From Solirubrobacterales bacterium (GTDB taxonomy: Bacteria; Actinomycetota; Thermoleophilia; Solirubrobacterales; 70-9): a stretch of 64,000 bases of DNA. Numbering within the stretch: position 1 is the stretch's first letter; the number at the start of each line of letters is the position of its first letter. The stretch lies in the NCBI GenBank assembly GCA_020438355.1, contig JAGQUT010000006.1, positions 1 through 64,000 on the forward strand, given 5' to 3'. Position numbers and translations under genes: made by a program. The notes under the pieces were generated by a model. That model saw nothing but the letters and a program-made list of their open reading frames with translations, was not told the DNA's origin and ran no database searches. This document shows, one piece after another, positions 15,800 through 24,659 of the stretch.

Positions 15800-18244
15800 A
15801 TGCGTCGACAGAGCGCCTACCTGGCGTTGATCATTCTGAGCCTTCTCGGTCTGGCCGTGCCAGCCGCGAACGCCGCCCCCCGTGACTACTCGCAGATTGC
15901 TCGCAACATCATCCCCTCGGGACAGAAGGGATCCCTGCCGCTGGACAACACGCAGGCCCTGATGTACGACGCACTGACTCCGCTCTTCAACAACGTCACG
16001 AACGCCGACATCAACAAGTACTTCAAGTCCGAGAAGCTCGGCACCACGGCTGACGGCCCCTACACCACGGAAGACGTTCCGAGGGAAGGCGTGACCATCA
16101 AGCGCGACAAGTACGGCGTGCCCCACGTGATCGCCAACACCTACTCGGGTGGCATCTGGGCGGCCGGCTGGATCGCCGCGGCAGACCGTGGACTCCTGCT
16201 CCAGCAGGCCCGAAACAATGCCCGCGTCGCCGCAGTTGACGTTCCGGGTGTGAGTGCGATCGGCCTGGTCTCCACGCTCCAGAACTTCCAGCCGAGCGCA
16301 CAGACCGAAGCCGAGATCGCAAAGCAGACCAAGGTCCTGCAGTCGAAGGGCAAGGAAGGCCGCGCGGTGCTCCGCGACATCGACACTTACGTCGAAGGCA
16401 TCAACGCCTATCTCGACCTCAACAGCCCGGCCACTGCGGACTGGACCCGTAACGATGTCTACGCCGTCAACGCGCTGAAGAACCAGTTTCTCGGCGTCGG
16501 CGGTGGAGACGAAGCCCGCCGTTCACAGTTCCTCGGTGGACTGATCAAGCGCCACGGCGCGAAGAAGGGCTGGAAGATCTTCAACGACCTGCGCCAGCAG
16601 ACCAACGAAGAAAGCCCGACCTCGGTCGATGGCCGCTTCCCTTACGCGAAGATCCCGGGCAACAAGTCCGGCAATGTGATCCTCGATCCCGGCAGCTACG
16701 AGCGGGTCAACCCGGTCCAGGGTGGAGAGCCGCTCAGCGCGCCTCAGCCCCACGTTCAGGCCTCGAACACGCTGATGATCACCAAGGGCAGGTCGGCAAC
16801 CGGTCGTCCGCTGATGGTCGGCGGACCGCAGATCGGTTACTTCGCTCCGGGTCTCACCTACGAGATCGACATGAACGCGCCCGGACTGACCTGGCGTGGT
16901 GCGACCTCTGCGCCGTTCCCGGGCTACCTGCTGATCGGCCGCGGACAGGACTTCGCGACGACGCTGACTTCGGCCAGCGGCGACGTGATCGACCAGTACG
17001 CCGAGACCCTCTGTGGCGGCAGCCAGACCAAGTACCTCTACAAGGGCAAGTGCCGCAACATGGGCGTCTTCAACGCTGGCACCCTGAACGGTGACCCGGT
17101 GGTCTACAACACCACCGTTCACGGTCCGGTTGTCGGCTACGGCAAGGTCAAGGGCCGGACGGTCGCGATCTCGTCGAAGCGTTCGAGCTACGGCAAGGAC
17201 GTCGTCGACCTGCTGTTCAACCGCCGCCTCTCGAACGGTTCGGTCAAGGGACCGCAGTCGTTCTACGAAGCAGCATCGAAGACCCCCCAGACGTTCAACT
17301 CGTTCTACATCGACCACAAGAACGTCGCCCTCTACACCAGCGGCCTGCTGCCGATGCGCGACAAGCGTGTCGACCCGGGGCTGCTGACCAAGGGCACCGG
17401 CCAGTACGAGTGGAAGGGCTTCCTCTCGAAGAAGGGCCACCCGCACGGCAAGAACCCGAAATCGGGAATGATGGTGAACTGGAACAACTCGGTTGCCCGC
17501 GGCTTCGGCTCCGCCGATGACGAGTGGGGCCGGGCCGGCTCCGTTCAGCGCGTCGACATGCTCACCCGCATGCTCAACCGCAACAAGAAGAACGGCAAAT
17601 GGACGATGCCCGCAGTCGTTTCGGCGATGAACGCCGGAGCAACGCAGGATGTTCGCGCGATCGTCACCGTGCCGCTGCTGGCCAGGCTGCTGAAGGGCTC
17701 GAAGGCCCCGAACGCGCAGGCCCAGCAGATGCTGAACCAGATGGTCGCCTGGCACAACAAGGGCGGCAGCCGACTGGACCGTGACCTCGACGGCAAGATC
17801 GACCACCCGGGCGCTGCTTCAATGGACGCCGCGTGGCCGAAGATCGCCGATGCGTTCATGAAGCCAGTGCTGGGTCCGCAGCTGGATGAGCTCGATTCGC
17901 TCTTCTCGCGATTTGATCAGCCCCCGTCAGGCCAGTACTCAGGCTGGTACCAGTACTTCGACAAGGACATCCGGGCGCTGCTCGGAAAGAAGGTCAAGAG
18001 CCCGTTCAGGGTCAAGTACTGCGGCAAGGGCAACAAGTCCGCATGCCAGAAGGCCGTCTGGGCCGCGATTGCTGCTGCGGGTGCCGAACTGGAGAACGAT
18101 CAGCTGAACGCCACCCCGGGCGCCTGGCGCGCTGATGCCACGGGCGAGCGGATCAACTTCAGCCCGATCAACATCACCCAGATGCGGTACACCAACCGGC
18201 CCTCCGGGATCCAGCAGGTGATCTCCTTCAACGGACACCGCTAG
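15800..18244 (+). CDS. secreted penicillin-acylase-family Ntn hydrolase
   Basis: An 814-residue precursor with a signal peptide (M-R-R-Q then hydrophobic, ending A-A-N-A-A). The family is an autoprocessed N-terminal-nucleophile hydrolase: an alpha chain carrying V-T-I-K-R-D-K-Y-G-V-P-H-V, a spacer, then a beta chain that should start at Ser ~322 in V-Q-A-S-N-T-L-M-I. Beta-chain strand G-P-Q-I-G-Y-F-A-P and a later N-S-F-Y-I-D-H-K-N segment fit. Relatives hydrolyse penicillins, aculeacin or acyl-homoserine lactones. The native substrate is unknown; a secreted amidase or quorum-quenching role is plausible. Codons are strongly GC-biased, suggesting good expression. Confidence 0.9.
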   Translation: MRRQSAYLALIILSLLGLAVPAANAAPRDYSQIARNIIPSGQKGSLPLDNTQALMYDALTPLFNNVTNADINKYFKSEKLGTTADGPYTTEDVPREGVTIKRDKYGVPHVIANTYSGGIWAAGWIAAADRGLLLQQARNNARVAAVDVPGVSAIGLVSTLQNFQPSAQTEAEIAKQTKVLQSKGKEGRAVLRDIDTYVEGINAYLDLNSPATADWTRNDVYAVNALKNQFLGVGGGDEARRSQFLGGLIKRHGAKKGWKIFNDLRQQTNEESPTSVDGRFPYAKIPGNKSGNVILDPGSYERVNPVQGGEPLSAPQPHVQASNTLMITKGRSATGRPLMVGGPQIGYFAPGLTYEIDMNAPGLTWRGATSAPFPGYLLIGRGQDFATTLTSASGDVIDQYAETLCGGSQTKYLYKGKCRNMGVFNAGTLNGDPVVYNTTVHGPVVGYGKVKGRTVAISSKRSSYGKDVVDLLFNRRLSNGSVKGPQSFYEAASKTPQTFNSFYIDHKNVALYTSGLLPMRDKRVDPGLLTKGTGQYEWKGFLSKKGHPHGKNPKSGMMVNWNNSVARGFGSADDEWGRAGSVQRVDMLTRMLNRNKKNGKWTMPAVVSAMNAGATQDVRAIVTVPLLARLLKGSKAPNAQAQQMLNQMVAWHNKGGSRLDRDLDGKIDHPGAASMDAAWPKIADAFMKPVLGPQLDELDSLFSRFDQPPSGQYSGWYQYFDKDIRALLGKKVKSPFRVKYCGKGNKSACQKAVWAAIAAAGAELENDQLNATPGAWRADATGERINFSPINITQMRYTNRPSGIQQVISFNGHR

Positions 18245-18270
18245 ACCCGGAACAGAATCGCCCGAGAAAA

Positions 18271-18306
18271 AGCCCGCCCCGTTCATCGGGGCGGGCTTTC
18301 CTCTTT
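18271..18306 (+). terminator. rho-independent terminator after the acylase gene
   Basis: Perfect ten-base stem AGCCCGCCCC (18271-18280) with GGGGCGGGCT (18288-18297) and a seven-base loop, followed by a T-rich tail (TTCCTCTTT). A preceding A run would let it also work for transcripts from the other strand. Confidence 0.85.
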
Positions 18307-18310
18307 CCGT

Positions 18311-18370
18311 GGCAGCGCAGGCACTCGCTGCCAGGCCCTTCCGCCGGGCCGTAGGGGGAACGGCCCGGCG
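18311..18370 (+). other. two further hairpins upstream of pyruvate kinase
   Basis: GGCAGCG (18311-18317) pairs with CGCTGCC (18326-18332). An eleven-base perfect stem, CGCCGGGCCGT (18342-18352) with ACGGCCCGGCG (18360-18370), encloses a purine-rich AGGGGGA loop. Neither has a T tract. They lie 118-177 bases before the pyk start, so could be a structured leader or additional processing/termination signals. The structure is seen; the function is unknown. Confidence 0.4.
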
Positions 18371-18487
18371 AAATCAAGGCCGTGAGGAGCATCTACCCCG
18401 CCATCTTCAGACCAAAACGGACAAACGCCGGTTGGCCGGGTGAAGCCGGTTCACAGGTCGTCTCCCGTGGGTCGTCATGATGGTGGG

Positions 18488-19918
18488 GTGAACCACTCCG
18501 AAACACGCCGCACAAAGATCGTTGCCACCGTCGGACCCGCCTCCTGGGATCCGGCCGTACTCGAGCAGATGATCATCGCCGGAGTAGATGTCTTCCGGCT
18601 CAACTTCTCTCATGGAGATGCGGAATCACACCTTCGGGTCATCAAGGACATCCGCGCGATTTCCGAGCGGATCGAGATGGAAGTTGGCATCCTCGGTGAC
18701 CTTCCGGGGCCGAAACTGCGGGTCGGCGATTACCCCCAGGGTGTGGTCGACATCGTCCACGGTGCCACCGTCACGATCACGCCGGAAGACGTCGACGGCA
18801 CGCCAACCCTGATCCCGGTTGACTGGCCAGAGCTCTGCGATGCCCTGAAAGTGGATGACACGGTCTACCTTGCCGACGGATCGATCAGGCTTCGGGTCAC
18901 CGCCAACGACGGGAGCAAGGTCGAAGCCGAAGTTGAAGTTGGTGGTCCGCTCTCTTCCCACAAAGGAATGAACCTCCCCGGCGTGGAATCGGGGCTGGAC
19001 TCGGTTTCCGAAGACGACCTGCGCTGGGTCGAGTTCGTGGTGGCCAACCACCTCGATTACATCGCCGTCTCGTTCGTCCGCAAGGCAGACGACCTCGACC
19101 CGGTGCTCGAGAAGCTCAAGGAACTCGGGTCGGAAATTCCGATCATCGCCAAGATCGAGAAGCCACAGGCTGCGGACGCGGTGGAGGAGATAGTCGATCG
19201 CGCGACCGGAGGGATCATGGTCGCCCGCGGTGACCTTGGCATCGAGGTCCCGCTCTCGAAGGTTCCGGTCCTTCAGAAGAGTCTGATCAGAGCGGCGGGC
19301 GAATACTCGAAGCCGGTCATCACCGCGACCCAGATGCTGGCCTCGATGGTCACAGCCAAGCGGCCGACCCGGGCGGAGGTCACAGACGTCGCGACCGCGA
19401 TCTACGACGGTACCGACGCGATCATGCTCTCCGAGGAGACGGCGGTGGGCGAATATCCGGTCGAGGCGGTCAAGGTCATGGACCAGATCGCCAGGGGCAC
19501 CGAGACCGACCTGCCCTACTGGGACTGGGTTCTGAACCGGGTGCCTCAGGATGAGATGGATGTTTCCGACTCGGTCACCCAGTCGGCCGTGATAGCGGCC
19601 TACCGGCTGAACCTCCAGGCGATCGTGGTCCCGACTGCTTCAGGGCGTACCGCCAAGGTCGTGGCAGCCCATCGCCCCCAGGTTCCGGTCTTGGCGGTTA
19701 CCCACAGCGTGAGGACCCAGCGACAACTCAAGCTGGTTTTCGGGGTGAGGCCCGTGGTCAACGATCAGACCAAGGAGATTCGCAATCTGCTCTACGAATG
19801 CGCGGACGATGCGGTGCGCTTCGGGGCGGCCGCCTCCGGGGACCTGATCGCGATCGTGGCCGGCCTTTCGGACATGAAGCTGGGCACGAACCTGTTCGAG
19901 GTTCACCGAGTTCCCTGA
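18488..19918 (+). CDS. pyk: pyruvate kinase
   Basis: A 476-residue enzyme converting phosphoenolpyruvate and ADP to pyruvate and ATP, the last step of glycolysis. Hallmarks in order: K-I-V-A-T-V-G-P-A-S at the N-terminus, R-L-N-F-S-H-G, G-D-L-P-G-P-K-L-R-V-G, A-K-I-E-K-P-Q-A (active-site Lys), M-V-A-R-G-D-L-G-I-E, and T-A-T-Q-M-L-A-S-M with R-A-E-V-T-D-V-A-T-A. The C-terminal allosteric domain is complete. I start at GTG 18488, which gives the family-typical short N-terminus. The longer frame begins at 18440 and adds unconserved residues. It is monocistronic. Confidence 0.95.
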   Translation: MNHSETRRTKIVATVGPASWDPAVLEQMIIAGVDVFRLNFSHGDAESHLRVIKDIRAISERIEMEVGILGDLPGPKLRVGDYPQGVVDIVHGATVTITPEDVDGTPTLIPVDWPELCDALKVDDTVYLADGSIRLRVTANDGSKVEAEVEVGGPLSSHKGMNLPGVESGLDSVSEDDLRWVEFVVANHLDYIAVSFVRKADDLDPVLEKLKELGSEIPIIAKIEKPQAADAVEEIVDRATGGIMVARGDLGIEVPLSKVPVLQKSLIRAAGEYSKPVITATQMLASMVTAKRPTRAEVTDVATAIYDGTDAIMLSEETAVGEYPVEAVKVMDQIARGTETDLPYWDWVLNRVPQDEMDVSDSVTQSAVIAAYRLNLQAIVVPTASGRTAKVVAAHRPQVPVLAVTHSVRTQRQLKLVFGVRPVVNDQTKEIRNLLYECADDAVRFGAAASGDLIAIVAGLSDMKLGTNLFEVHRVP

Positions 19919-19925
19919 ATTCTTT

Positions 19926-19957
19926 CTACTGATTGAACCGGGTTCTGTAGGCTGAAC
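19926..19957. promoter_or_regulatory. putative IclR-type operator, upstream copy
   Basis: Bases 19942-19957 read GTTCTGTAGGCTGAAC, which differs at two positions from the 16-mer at 22253-22268. A half-site CTACTGATTGAAC precedes it at 19926-19938, so the whole is a cluster of GAAC/GTTC dyads. It ends four bases before the ATG of the aldehyde dehydrogenase that is co-transcribed with an IclR gene. IclR-family sites (for example PcaR-type) are commonly GTTC/GAAC dyads in this position. Binding by the neighbouring IclR protein is inference. Confidence 0.6.
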
Positions 19958-19961
19958 CCTC

Positions 19962-21362
19962 ATGAGCACCGTCGAAGTCAGGAATCCTGAAGGAACAGAA
20001 GTACTGGGCGAAGTCGAGCTGACCGATCCGGGAGATGTCGCCGGAATCGTAGCCCGGGCTGCCCGCGCCCGCCGTGCCTGGACCGAGATCCCGATCGGCC
20101 GACGTGCGGACCTGTTGGACGCGGCTGCCCGCCTGCTGGAGCCGGAGATCGAGCCGCTCGGTCGCCTGCTCGCATCCGAGTCCGGCAAGCCGATCGGCCA
20201 GGCCACCAACGAGGTTCGTGGCGGCCTTCATTTCCTGCGTGGAAACGCTGCCGAGGGTCGGCGCCTGGTCGGCAAGATGCTGCCTTCCGAGTCCAACGCG
20301 AGGTCGGAGTGGGACCTCGCGTTCACGCGGCGCGTGCCGCTCGGAGTGGTGGCCGCGATCCTGCCCTTCAACTTCCCGGTCGAGCTCTTTGTCGAGAAGT
20401 GCGGGGCCGCCCTGGTCGGCGGCAACGCCGTTGTTGTCAAGCCCCCGATGGAGGACCCCCTGGTAGTGGAGCGCTTCCGCCAGGCCCTGATCGAGGTCGG
20501 GGTGCCCGCCGACGTGATCGCCGCCGTCCACGGCGGCGCCGAGGTCGGGGCGGCACTGGCCGCCGCCGATGAAGTCGATGCGATCTCGCTCACCGGCTCC
20601 ACGGCAGCCGGCCTCGCCGTTGCTCGCGCGACGATCCACCGACTTCCCTTCCTGCACCTCGAGCTCGGCGGCAACAACGCCTGCCTGGTCCTCGAAGACG
20701 CCGACATCGATCTGGTCGCGAGCGAGATCCTGCGCGGCCGGGTCCTGATGAACGGCCAGGCATGCTCGGCAAGCAAGCGCGTGATCGTTCACCGCTCGCT
20801 CCACGACGAACTGGCCAGCCGGATGGTGGCCGCGGTCGAGGCCCAGCGGGTCGGTGCGGCGATCGAGGCGGAGACCACGATCGGCCCGTTGATCCACGAG
20901 GGTGCCGCGACGCGGGTTGCTTCCCAGGTCGCAAACGCCAGGTCGCAAGGCGCGGAGATCGCCGCTGGAAGCGGGGAGTCCGACGGGGCGTACTTCGCCC
21001 CGACCCTGCTGGCAGGAGTCCCTCACACCGCCGATATCGCCATTGACGACGAGATCTTCGGCCCGGTCTTCAACCTGATTCCGGTCGACAGCGAAGAGCA
21101 GGCTATCGAGGTCGCGAACTCATCCTCGTTCGGCCTCATGTCCTCGGTATTCACCAACGACTACAGACGGGCGCTCGTCGCGGCCGAGCGGCTTGAGTCT
21201 GGTGGCGTGGTGATCAACGGCACCGACAACTACAGGCCTCCGGAATTCCCCTTTGGCGGAGTGAAACTTTCCGGGCGAGGACGAGAGGGCATCGGCTACA
21301 CACTCGACGAGCTGACTCGCGAGAAGCCGATCGTCTTCCGCGGATTCCGGGAGAGGACGTAA
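19962..21362 (+). CDS. aldehyde dehydrogenase (succinate-semialdehyde-dehydrogenase-like)
   Basis: A 466-residue ALDH-superfamily enzyme. Visible motifs are I-L-P-F-N-F-P-V-E, N-A-V-V-V-K-P-P, L-T-G-S-T-A-A-G, the base Glu in L-H-L-E-L-G-G-N-N, the catalytic Cys in M-N-G-Q-A-C-S-A-S-K-R, and E-I-F-G-P-V. It probably oxidises a semialdehyde released late in the adjoining catabolic pathway. It shares an operator-like site with the downstream ten-gene run and is followed five bases later by the IclR gene, so it belongs to the same regulon. Confidence 0.87.
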   Translation: MSTVEVRNPEGTEVLGEVELTDPGDVAGIVARAARARRAWTEIPIGRRADLLDAAARLLEPEIEPLGRLLASESGKPIGQATNEVRGGLHFLRGNAAEGRRLVGKMLPSESNARSEWDLAFTRRVPLGVVAAILPFNFPVELFVEKCGAALVGGNAVVVKPPMEDPLVVERFRQALIEVGVPADVIAAVHGGAEVGAALAAADEVDAISLTGSTAAGLAVARATIHRLPFLHLELGGNNACLVLEDADIDLVASEILRGRVLMNGQACSASKRVIVHRSLHDELASRMVAAVEAQRVGAAIEAETTIGPLIHEGAATRVASQVANARSQGAEIAAGSGESDGAYFAPTLLAGVPHTADIAIDDEIFGPVFNLIPVDSEEQAIEVANSSSFGLMSSVFTNDYRRALVAAERLESGGVVINGTDNYRPPEFPFGGVKLSGRGREGIGYTLDELTREKPIVFRGFRERT

Positions 21363-21367
21363 GCCCC

Positions 21368-22159
21368 GTGGGCAGGGAGGCGAACGGCAAGTACCAGGTA
21401 CCGGCCGTGGTCGGTGCGATCAGCGTGCTGAACGAGCTTTCGGTCACCGGGGAGGCAGGCGCGACCCAGACCGAGCTGGTCCAGACGACCGGCCTCAGCA
21501 AGAGCACCATGCACAACCTGCTCTCCACCCTCGAGAGCCACGGATTCGTCAGAAGGGACGCCAACACGCGGCAGTACCGTCTTGGCCCGGCCCTGATTCC
21601 CCTGGGAAACGAGGCCACACGGCAGGTGAAGATGGTTCGAAGCACCCTGGACCGTGTCGCGCCTCTTGCGACGGAGCACCGGCTGTCATTCGCTGTCGCC
21701 CAGCCGGTCGATGAACAGCAGCTGCGGATCATCAGCCGCTTCTACCCGCCCGGAGACGTTCACGTCGGAATAACGGTCGGAAGTTCCTACGGACCGATGG
21801 ACGGCGCCCTGGGCAAGATCCTCCTCGCTGCCATGGAAGAGTCCGAATCGCGGCGCCTGATCAAGGGGCGGAAACTTCCCGCGCACACCCACTCCACGAT
21901 CACCAGCCCGGAGTCACTCATCGACGAGATTGACGAGGTCCGGCAAAGGGGGTGGTCCGTCTCCCAGGGCGAGTACAACGAGAACAACGCCGTCGCGGCC
22001 GGGATCACCGGTGCCGACGGCGAACTCGAACTGGTGCTCCTGGCTCTCGGCTTTCCGACTCAGTTCGACGGTGAGCGCCTCGTGGAAATCGGCACCCTGC
22101 TCCGGAGTACCGCCGACGAGGTCATGGCCTCGGCCGGTGTCGCAGTTCCGGGCCGCTAA
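21368..22159 (+). CDS. IclR-family transcriptional regulator
   Basis: A 263-residue IclR-type protein with GTG start. The N-terminal winged helix (residues ~12-75) contains A-T-Q-T-E-L-V-Q-T-T-G-L-S-K-S-T-M-H-N-L-L-S and the wing Y-R-L-G-P. The GAF-like effector domain has G-A-L-G-K-I-L-L-A-A and ends with the family's second-half motif region V-A-A-G-I-T-G. IclR proteins usually regulate the catabolic genes beside them in response to a pathway compound. Two copies of a 16-base dyad upstream of both local transcription units are the likely targets. Confidence 0.9.
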   Translation: MGREANGKYQVPAVVGAISVLNELSVTGEAGATQTELVQTTGLSKSTMHNLLSTLESHGFVRRDANTRQYRLGPALIPLGNEATRQVKMVRSTLDRVAPLATEHRLSFAVAQPVDEQQLRIISRFYPPGDVHVGITVGSSYGPMDGALGKILLAAMEESESRRLIKGRKLPAHTHSTITSPESLIDEIDEVRQRGWSVSQGEYNENNAVAAGITGADGELELVLLALGFPTQFDGERLVEIGTLLRSTADEVMASAGVAVPGR

Positions 22160-22164
22160 AGAAA

Positions 22165-22187
22165 ACCGCGGGATTTGCTCCCGCGGT
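22165..22187. terminator. terminator-like hairpin between iclR gene and catabolic operon
   Basis: Perfect nine-base stem ACCGCGGGA (22165-22173) / TCCCGCGGT (22179-22187) with loop TTTGC. On the plus strand it is followed by A-rich rather than T-rich sequence, and it is preceded by AAAGAAAA, so the U tract would be on a minus-strand transcript. It may still stop or process the aldehyde dehydrogenase-iclR mRNA. Confidence 0.5.
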
Positions 22188-22218
22188 ACATAAAAAAGGC
22201 TTGCCCGGAGCGGCCACC

Positions 22219-22279
22219 TTGTGTTAGGTTTCCGTCCACGATATAGAACTTGGTTCAGTAGGTTGAACTACTACTGAAC
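22219..22279 (+). promoter_or_regulatory. promoter and IclR-type operator of the catabolic operon
   Basis: A TTGTGT (22219-22224) and TATAGA (22242-22247) pair has exactly 17 bases between, a reasonable sigma-70-type promoter. Immediately downstream is a perfect inverted repeat, GTTCAGTAG (22253-22261) and CTACTGAAC (22271-22279), with nine bases between. Within it GTTCAGTAGGTTGAAC is a near copy of the site at 19942. A bound repressor would cover the predicted transcription start. The first gene of the run starts 39 bases further on. The sequence elements are seen; the regulator assignment is inference. Confidence 0.62.
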
Positions 22280-22318
22280 AGCCTCCCGGGAGACCGGGAG
22301 CTCTGACAGGAGAGCGAA

Positions 22319-23890
22319 GTGAGCGAACCGAGGGAAGTAGATCTCGTCATCAAGGGCGGCACGGTGGTCAGCCCGAGTGGCACCCGCAAGGTCGGCGTTG
22401 CGGTCGACGGGGGAAAGGTCGTCGCGGTCACCGCAGACGAGTTCCTTCCACCCGCAAAAAAGACCGTCGACGCCACCGGACTACACCTGATCCCCGGTCT
22501 GGTGGACACCGAAGCGCACCCGGGCTGCTACTCGCCCCTCAAGGATGACCTTGGGTCGGAATCGATCGCCGCCGTCACGGCGGGCGTCACCACCTGGGGC
22601 GTCCACGCTCCGTCAACCCGGATGGGTCACCCCGAGTTCGCCGAGTACGTCCAGAAGGAAGACGTCATCTCCTTCCACGAATCGTTTCCCTATTTCGAGG
22701 CGTTGACCGAGTCCGACTCGGCGATCGACATCTTCCTCACATACATGCTGGAAACCGACCAGCAGGCTGAAGAGATTCCCGAGTACGCCAAGGAACACGG
22801 CGTGACCTCGTACAAGCTCTACCTCCAGGCGATGAGTCCGGAAGCCGAACCCAACTGGCCAGGGCGCCGGGCGGGACTCGGGGCCGGCTTCGACGACGGC
22901 GTGATCTGGGTGACCATGGAGAACGTGGCCGCGCTCGGTCGCCCCGGCATCGTCTGCATGCACTGCGAGAACTGGGAGATCGCCCGGATCTTCGACAAGC
23001 GCCTCAAGGACCAGGGCCGCACCGACTGGGCGACCTGGTCTGACCGCTCGCCCCACTACCTCGAGGCCTCACACATCCGCTGGTACGGGGACATGGCCGC
23101 CGAGATCGGCTGCCCGATCTACATCCAGCACTCGACCACCCCGGAGAGCTACAAGGAGATCCTCGAGCTTCGCGGCCGCGGAGTCGAGATCTACGGCCAG
23201 ACCGGTCCCCACTGGCTCCACTTCGGCAAGGGCGAGCACAACGCCTGGCGGATCAACGTTCCGCTCCGTTCGCGTGAGAACAATCCGAACATCTGGACCG
23301 CCCTCCAGTGCGGAATCATCGACTCGGTCGGCTCGGACCACGTCGTCGCCTGGGAGCCCGCGGACTACGAGAGCTCATACAACGAGAACATCTGGGAGCT
23401 CAAGACCGGGTTCACCTCGCGGGTGGAGATGCACCTGCCGGTTCTGCTCGAGGGTGTCCACCAGGGCAAGCTCACGCTGGAGCGGCTGGTCGAAGTCGCC
23501 TGCGCCAATCCGGCCCGGATCTTCGGCGTGTATCCGCAGAAGGGCCTGATCGACGTCGGAGCCGACGCGGACATCGTCCTGGTCGACCTCAACCGGGAAG
23601 TCACGGTCAAGAACGAGAACGTCCTGACCCGCTCAGGCTGGACCGTTCTTGACGGCCACACGATTCACGGCTATCCCGTCGCGACCTTCCTCCGCGGCAA
23701 GCAGATGTCGAAGTTCGAGGATGGCGCCCCGAAGCCCGAGTTCATCGGTGACGCCGACGGGCACTATCTGCGCCGGACACCCGGACAGGACCTGATCCCG
23801 GTTGCCGGTGGCGACGGAGCAAGGGCCGAGGTCCGCAACCTGCCGAAGCTGGGCAAGCCCGAAGGAAGCGCCGTAGGGATCGATGTCTGA
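22319..23890 (+). CDS. hydantoinase/dihydropyrimidinase-like cyclic amidohydrolase
   Basis: A 523-residue TIM-barrel amidohydrolase of the D-hydantoinase/dihydroorotase group. Metal-site residues can be placed: the carboxylated Lys in T-S-Y-K-L-Y (~166), His in C-M-H-C-E-N (~215), His in I-Q-H-S-T-T-P (~271) and Asp in G-S-D-H (~340). The first motif reads D-T-E-A-H (63-67) instead of the usual D-x-H-x-H, so Glu65 takes the place of a metal His. It should hydrolyse a cyclic amide or imide. It is the first gene of the run and overlaps the next gene by eight bases. The altered metal motif suggests a diverged subgroup. Confidence 0.85.
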   Translation: MSEPREVDLVIKGGTVVSPSGTRKVGVAVDGGKVVAVTADEFLPPAKKTVDATGLHLIPGLVDTEAHPGCYSPLKDDLGSESIAAVTAGVTTWGVHAPSTRMGHPEFAEYVQKEDVISFHESFPYFEALTESDSAIDIFLTYMLETDQQAEEIPEYAKEHGVTSYKLYLQAMSPEAEPNWPGRRAGLGAGFDDGVIWVTMENVAALGRPGIVCMHCENWEIARIFDKRLKDQGRTDWATWSDRSPHYLEASHIRWYGDMAAEIGCPIYIQHSTTPESYKEILELRGRGVEIYGQTGPHWLHFGKGEHNAWRINVPLRSRENNPNIWTALQCGIIDSVGSDHVVAWEPADYESSYNENIWELKTGFTSRVEMHLPVLLEGVHQGKLTLERLVEVACANPARIFGVYPQKGLIDVGADADIVLVDLNREVTVKNENVLTRSGWTVLDGHTIHGYPVATFLRGKQMSKFEDGAPKPEFIGDADGHYLRRTPGQDLIPVAGGDGARAEVRNLPKLGKPEGSAVGIDV

Positions 23891-24659
23891 GCAGAGCTCT
23901 TCAGGAAACGTCTGGGACGACGTCCTTCCCGAGGAAGACCGCCTCGTCTTCGAGGCGGCCGGCTGGGGAAAGGACGTCGGCTTCGGCGAGAAGCCGGTCC
24001 TACTCGTCGTCGATGTGATCTACAACTTCGTCGGCGACAAGCCGGAGCCGATCCTCGAATCGATCAAGCGCTGGCGCTACTCCTGCGGCGAGCGCGGCTG
24101 GGAGGGAGTGAGTCACCTCGAGCGCCTGATCGCCGTCGCCCGCGAGAAGCAGATCCCGATCGTCTACACGGGAATGGACAGGCGTCCTGACGGTTTCGAC
24201 CAGGGCGCCTGGAACTGGAAGAGCTACCGCTCCGGAGAGGCATCGGACATCAAGGGCTCACTCGGAAACGAGATCGTCGAGTCCATCAAGCCCGAACCCC
24301 AGGACATCTACTTCGTCAAGGACAAGCCGAGCGCCTTCCACGGCACCCACCTTCTCGATTACCTGATCTACCTCGGGGCGGATACGGTCATTACCACTGG
24401 CACCACCACCAGCGGCTGCGTCCGGGCAAGCGCAGTGGACGCCACCCAGTACAACTACCGTTCCATCGTGCCCGAGGAATGCGTCTGGGACCGCTCGATG
24501 ATTTCGCACAAGGTCAACCTTCTCGACATCCAGATGAAGTACGGGGACGTGAAGAAGACCGATGCCGTGATCGAGTACTTCCGCTCGCTGCCCGACAGGC
24601 CATGCGGACCCAACACGCCGACCGGGGTCGCCAACACCGACCAGGAGGTACCAAAGTGA
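23883..24659 (+). CDS. isochorismatase-fold amidase (N-carbamoylsarcosine/maleamate amidohydrolase type)
   Basis: A 258-residue cysteine hydrolase. The catalytic triad is visible: Asp44 in L-V-V-D-V-I-Y-N-F, Lys146 in F-V-K-D-K-P-S-A-F, and Cys179 in T-T-T-S-G-C-V-R-A. The length and the S-A-F-H-G-T segment match N-carbamoylsarcosine amidase and maleamate amidase better than nicotinamidase. It would cleave a linear carbamoyl or amide group, for example the product of ring opening by the upstream hydantoinase-like enzyme. The ATG lies inside the upstream gene (eight-base overlap) and the TGA overlaps the next GTG. Confidence 0.88.
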   Translation: MSEQSSSGNVWDDVLPEEDRLVFEAAGWGKDVGFGEKPVLLVVDVIYNFVGDKPEPILESIKRWRYSCGERGWEGVSHLERLIAVAREKQIPIVYTGMDRRPDGFDQGAWNWKSYRSGEASDIKGSLGNEIVESIKPEPQDIYFVKDKPSAFHGTHLLDYLIYLGADTVITTGTTTSGCVRASAVDATQYNYRSIVPEECVWDRSMISHKVNLLDIQMKYGDVKKTDAVIEYFRSLPDRPCGPNTPTGVANTDQEVPK

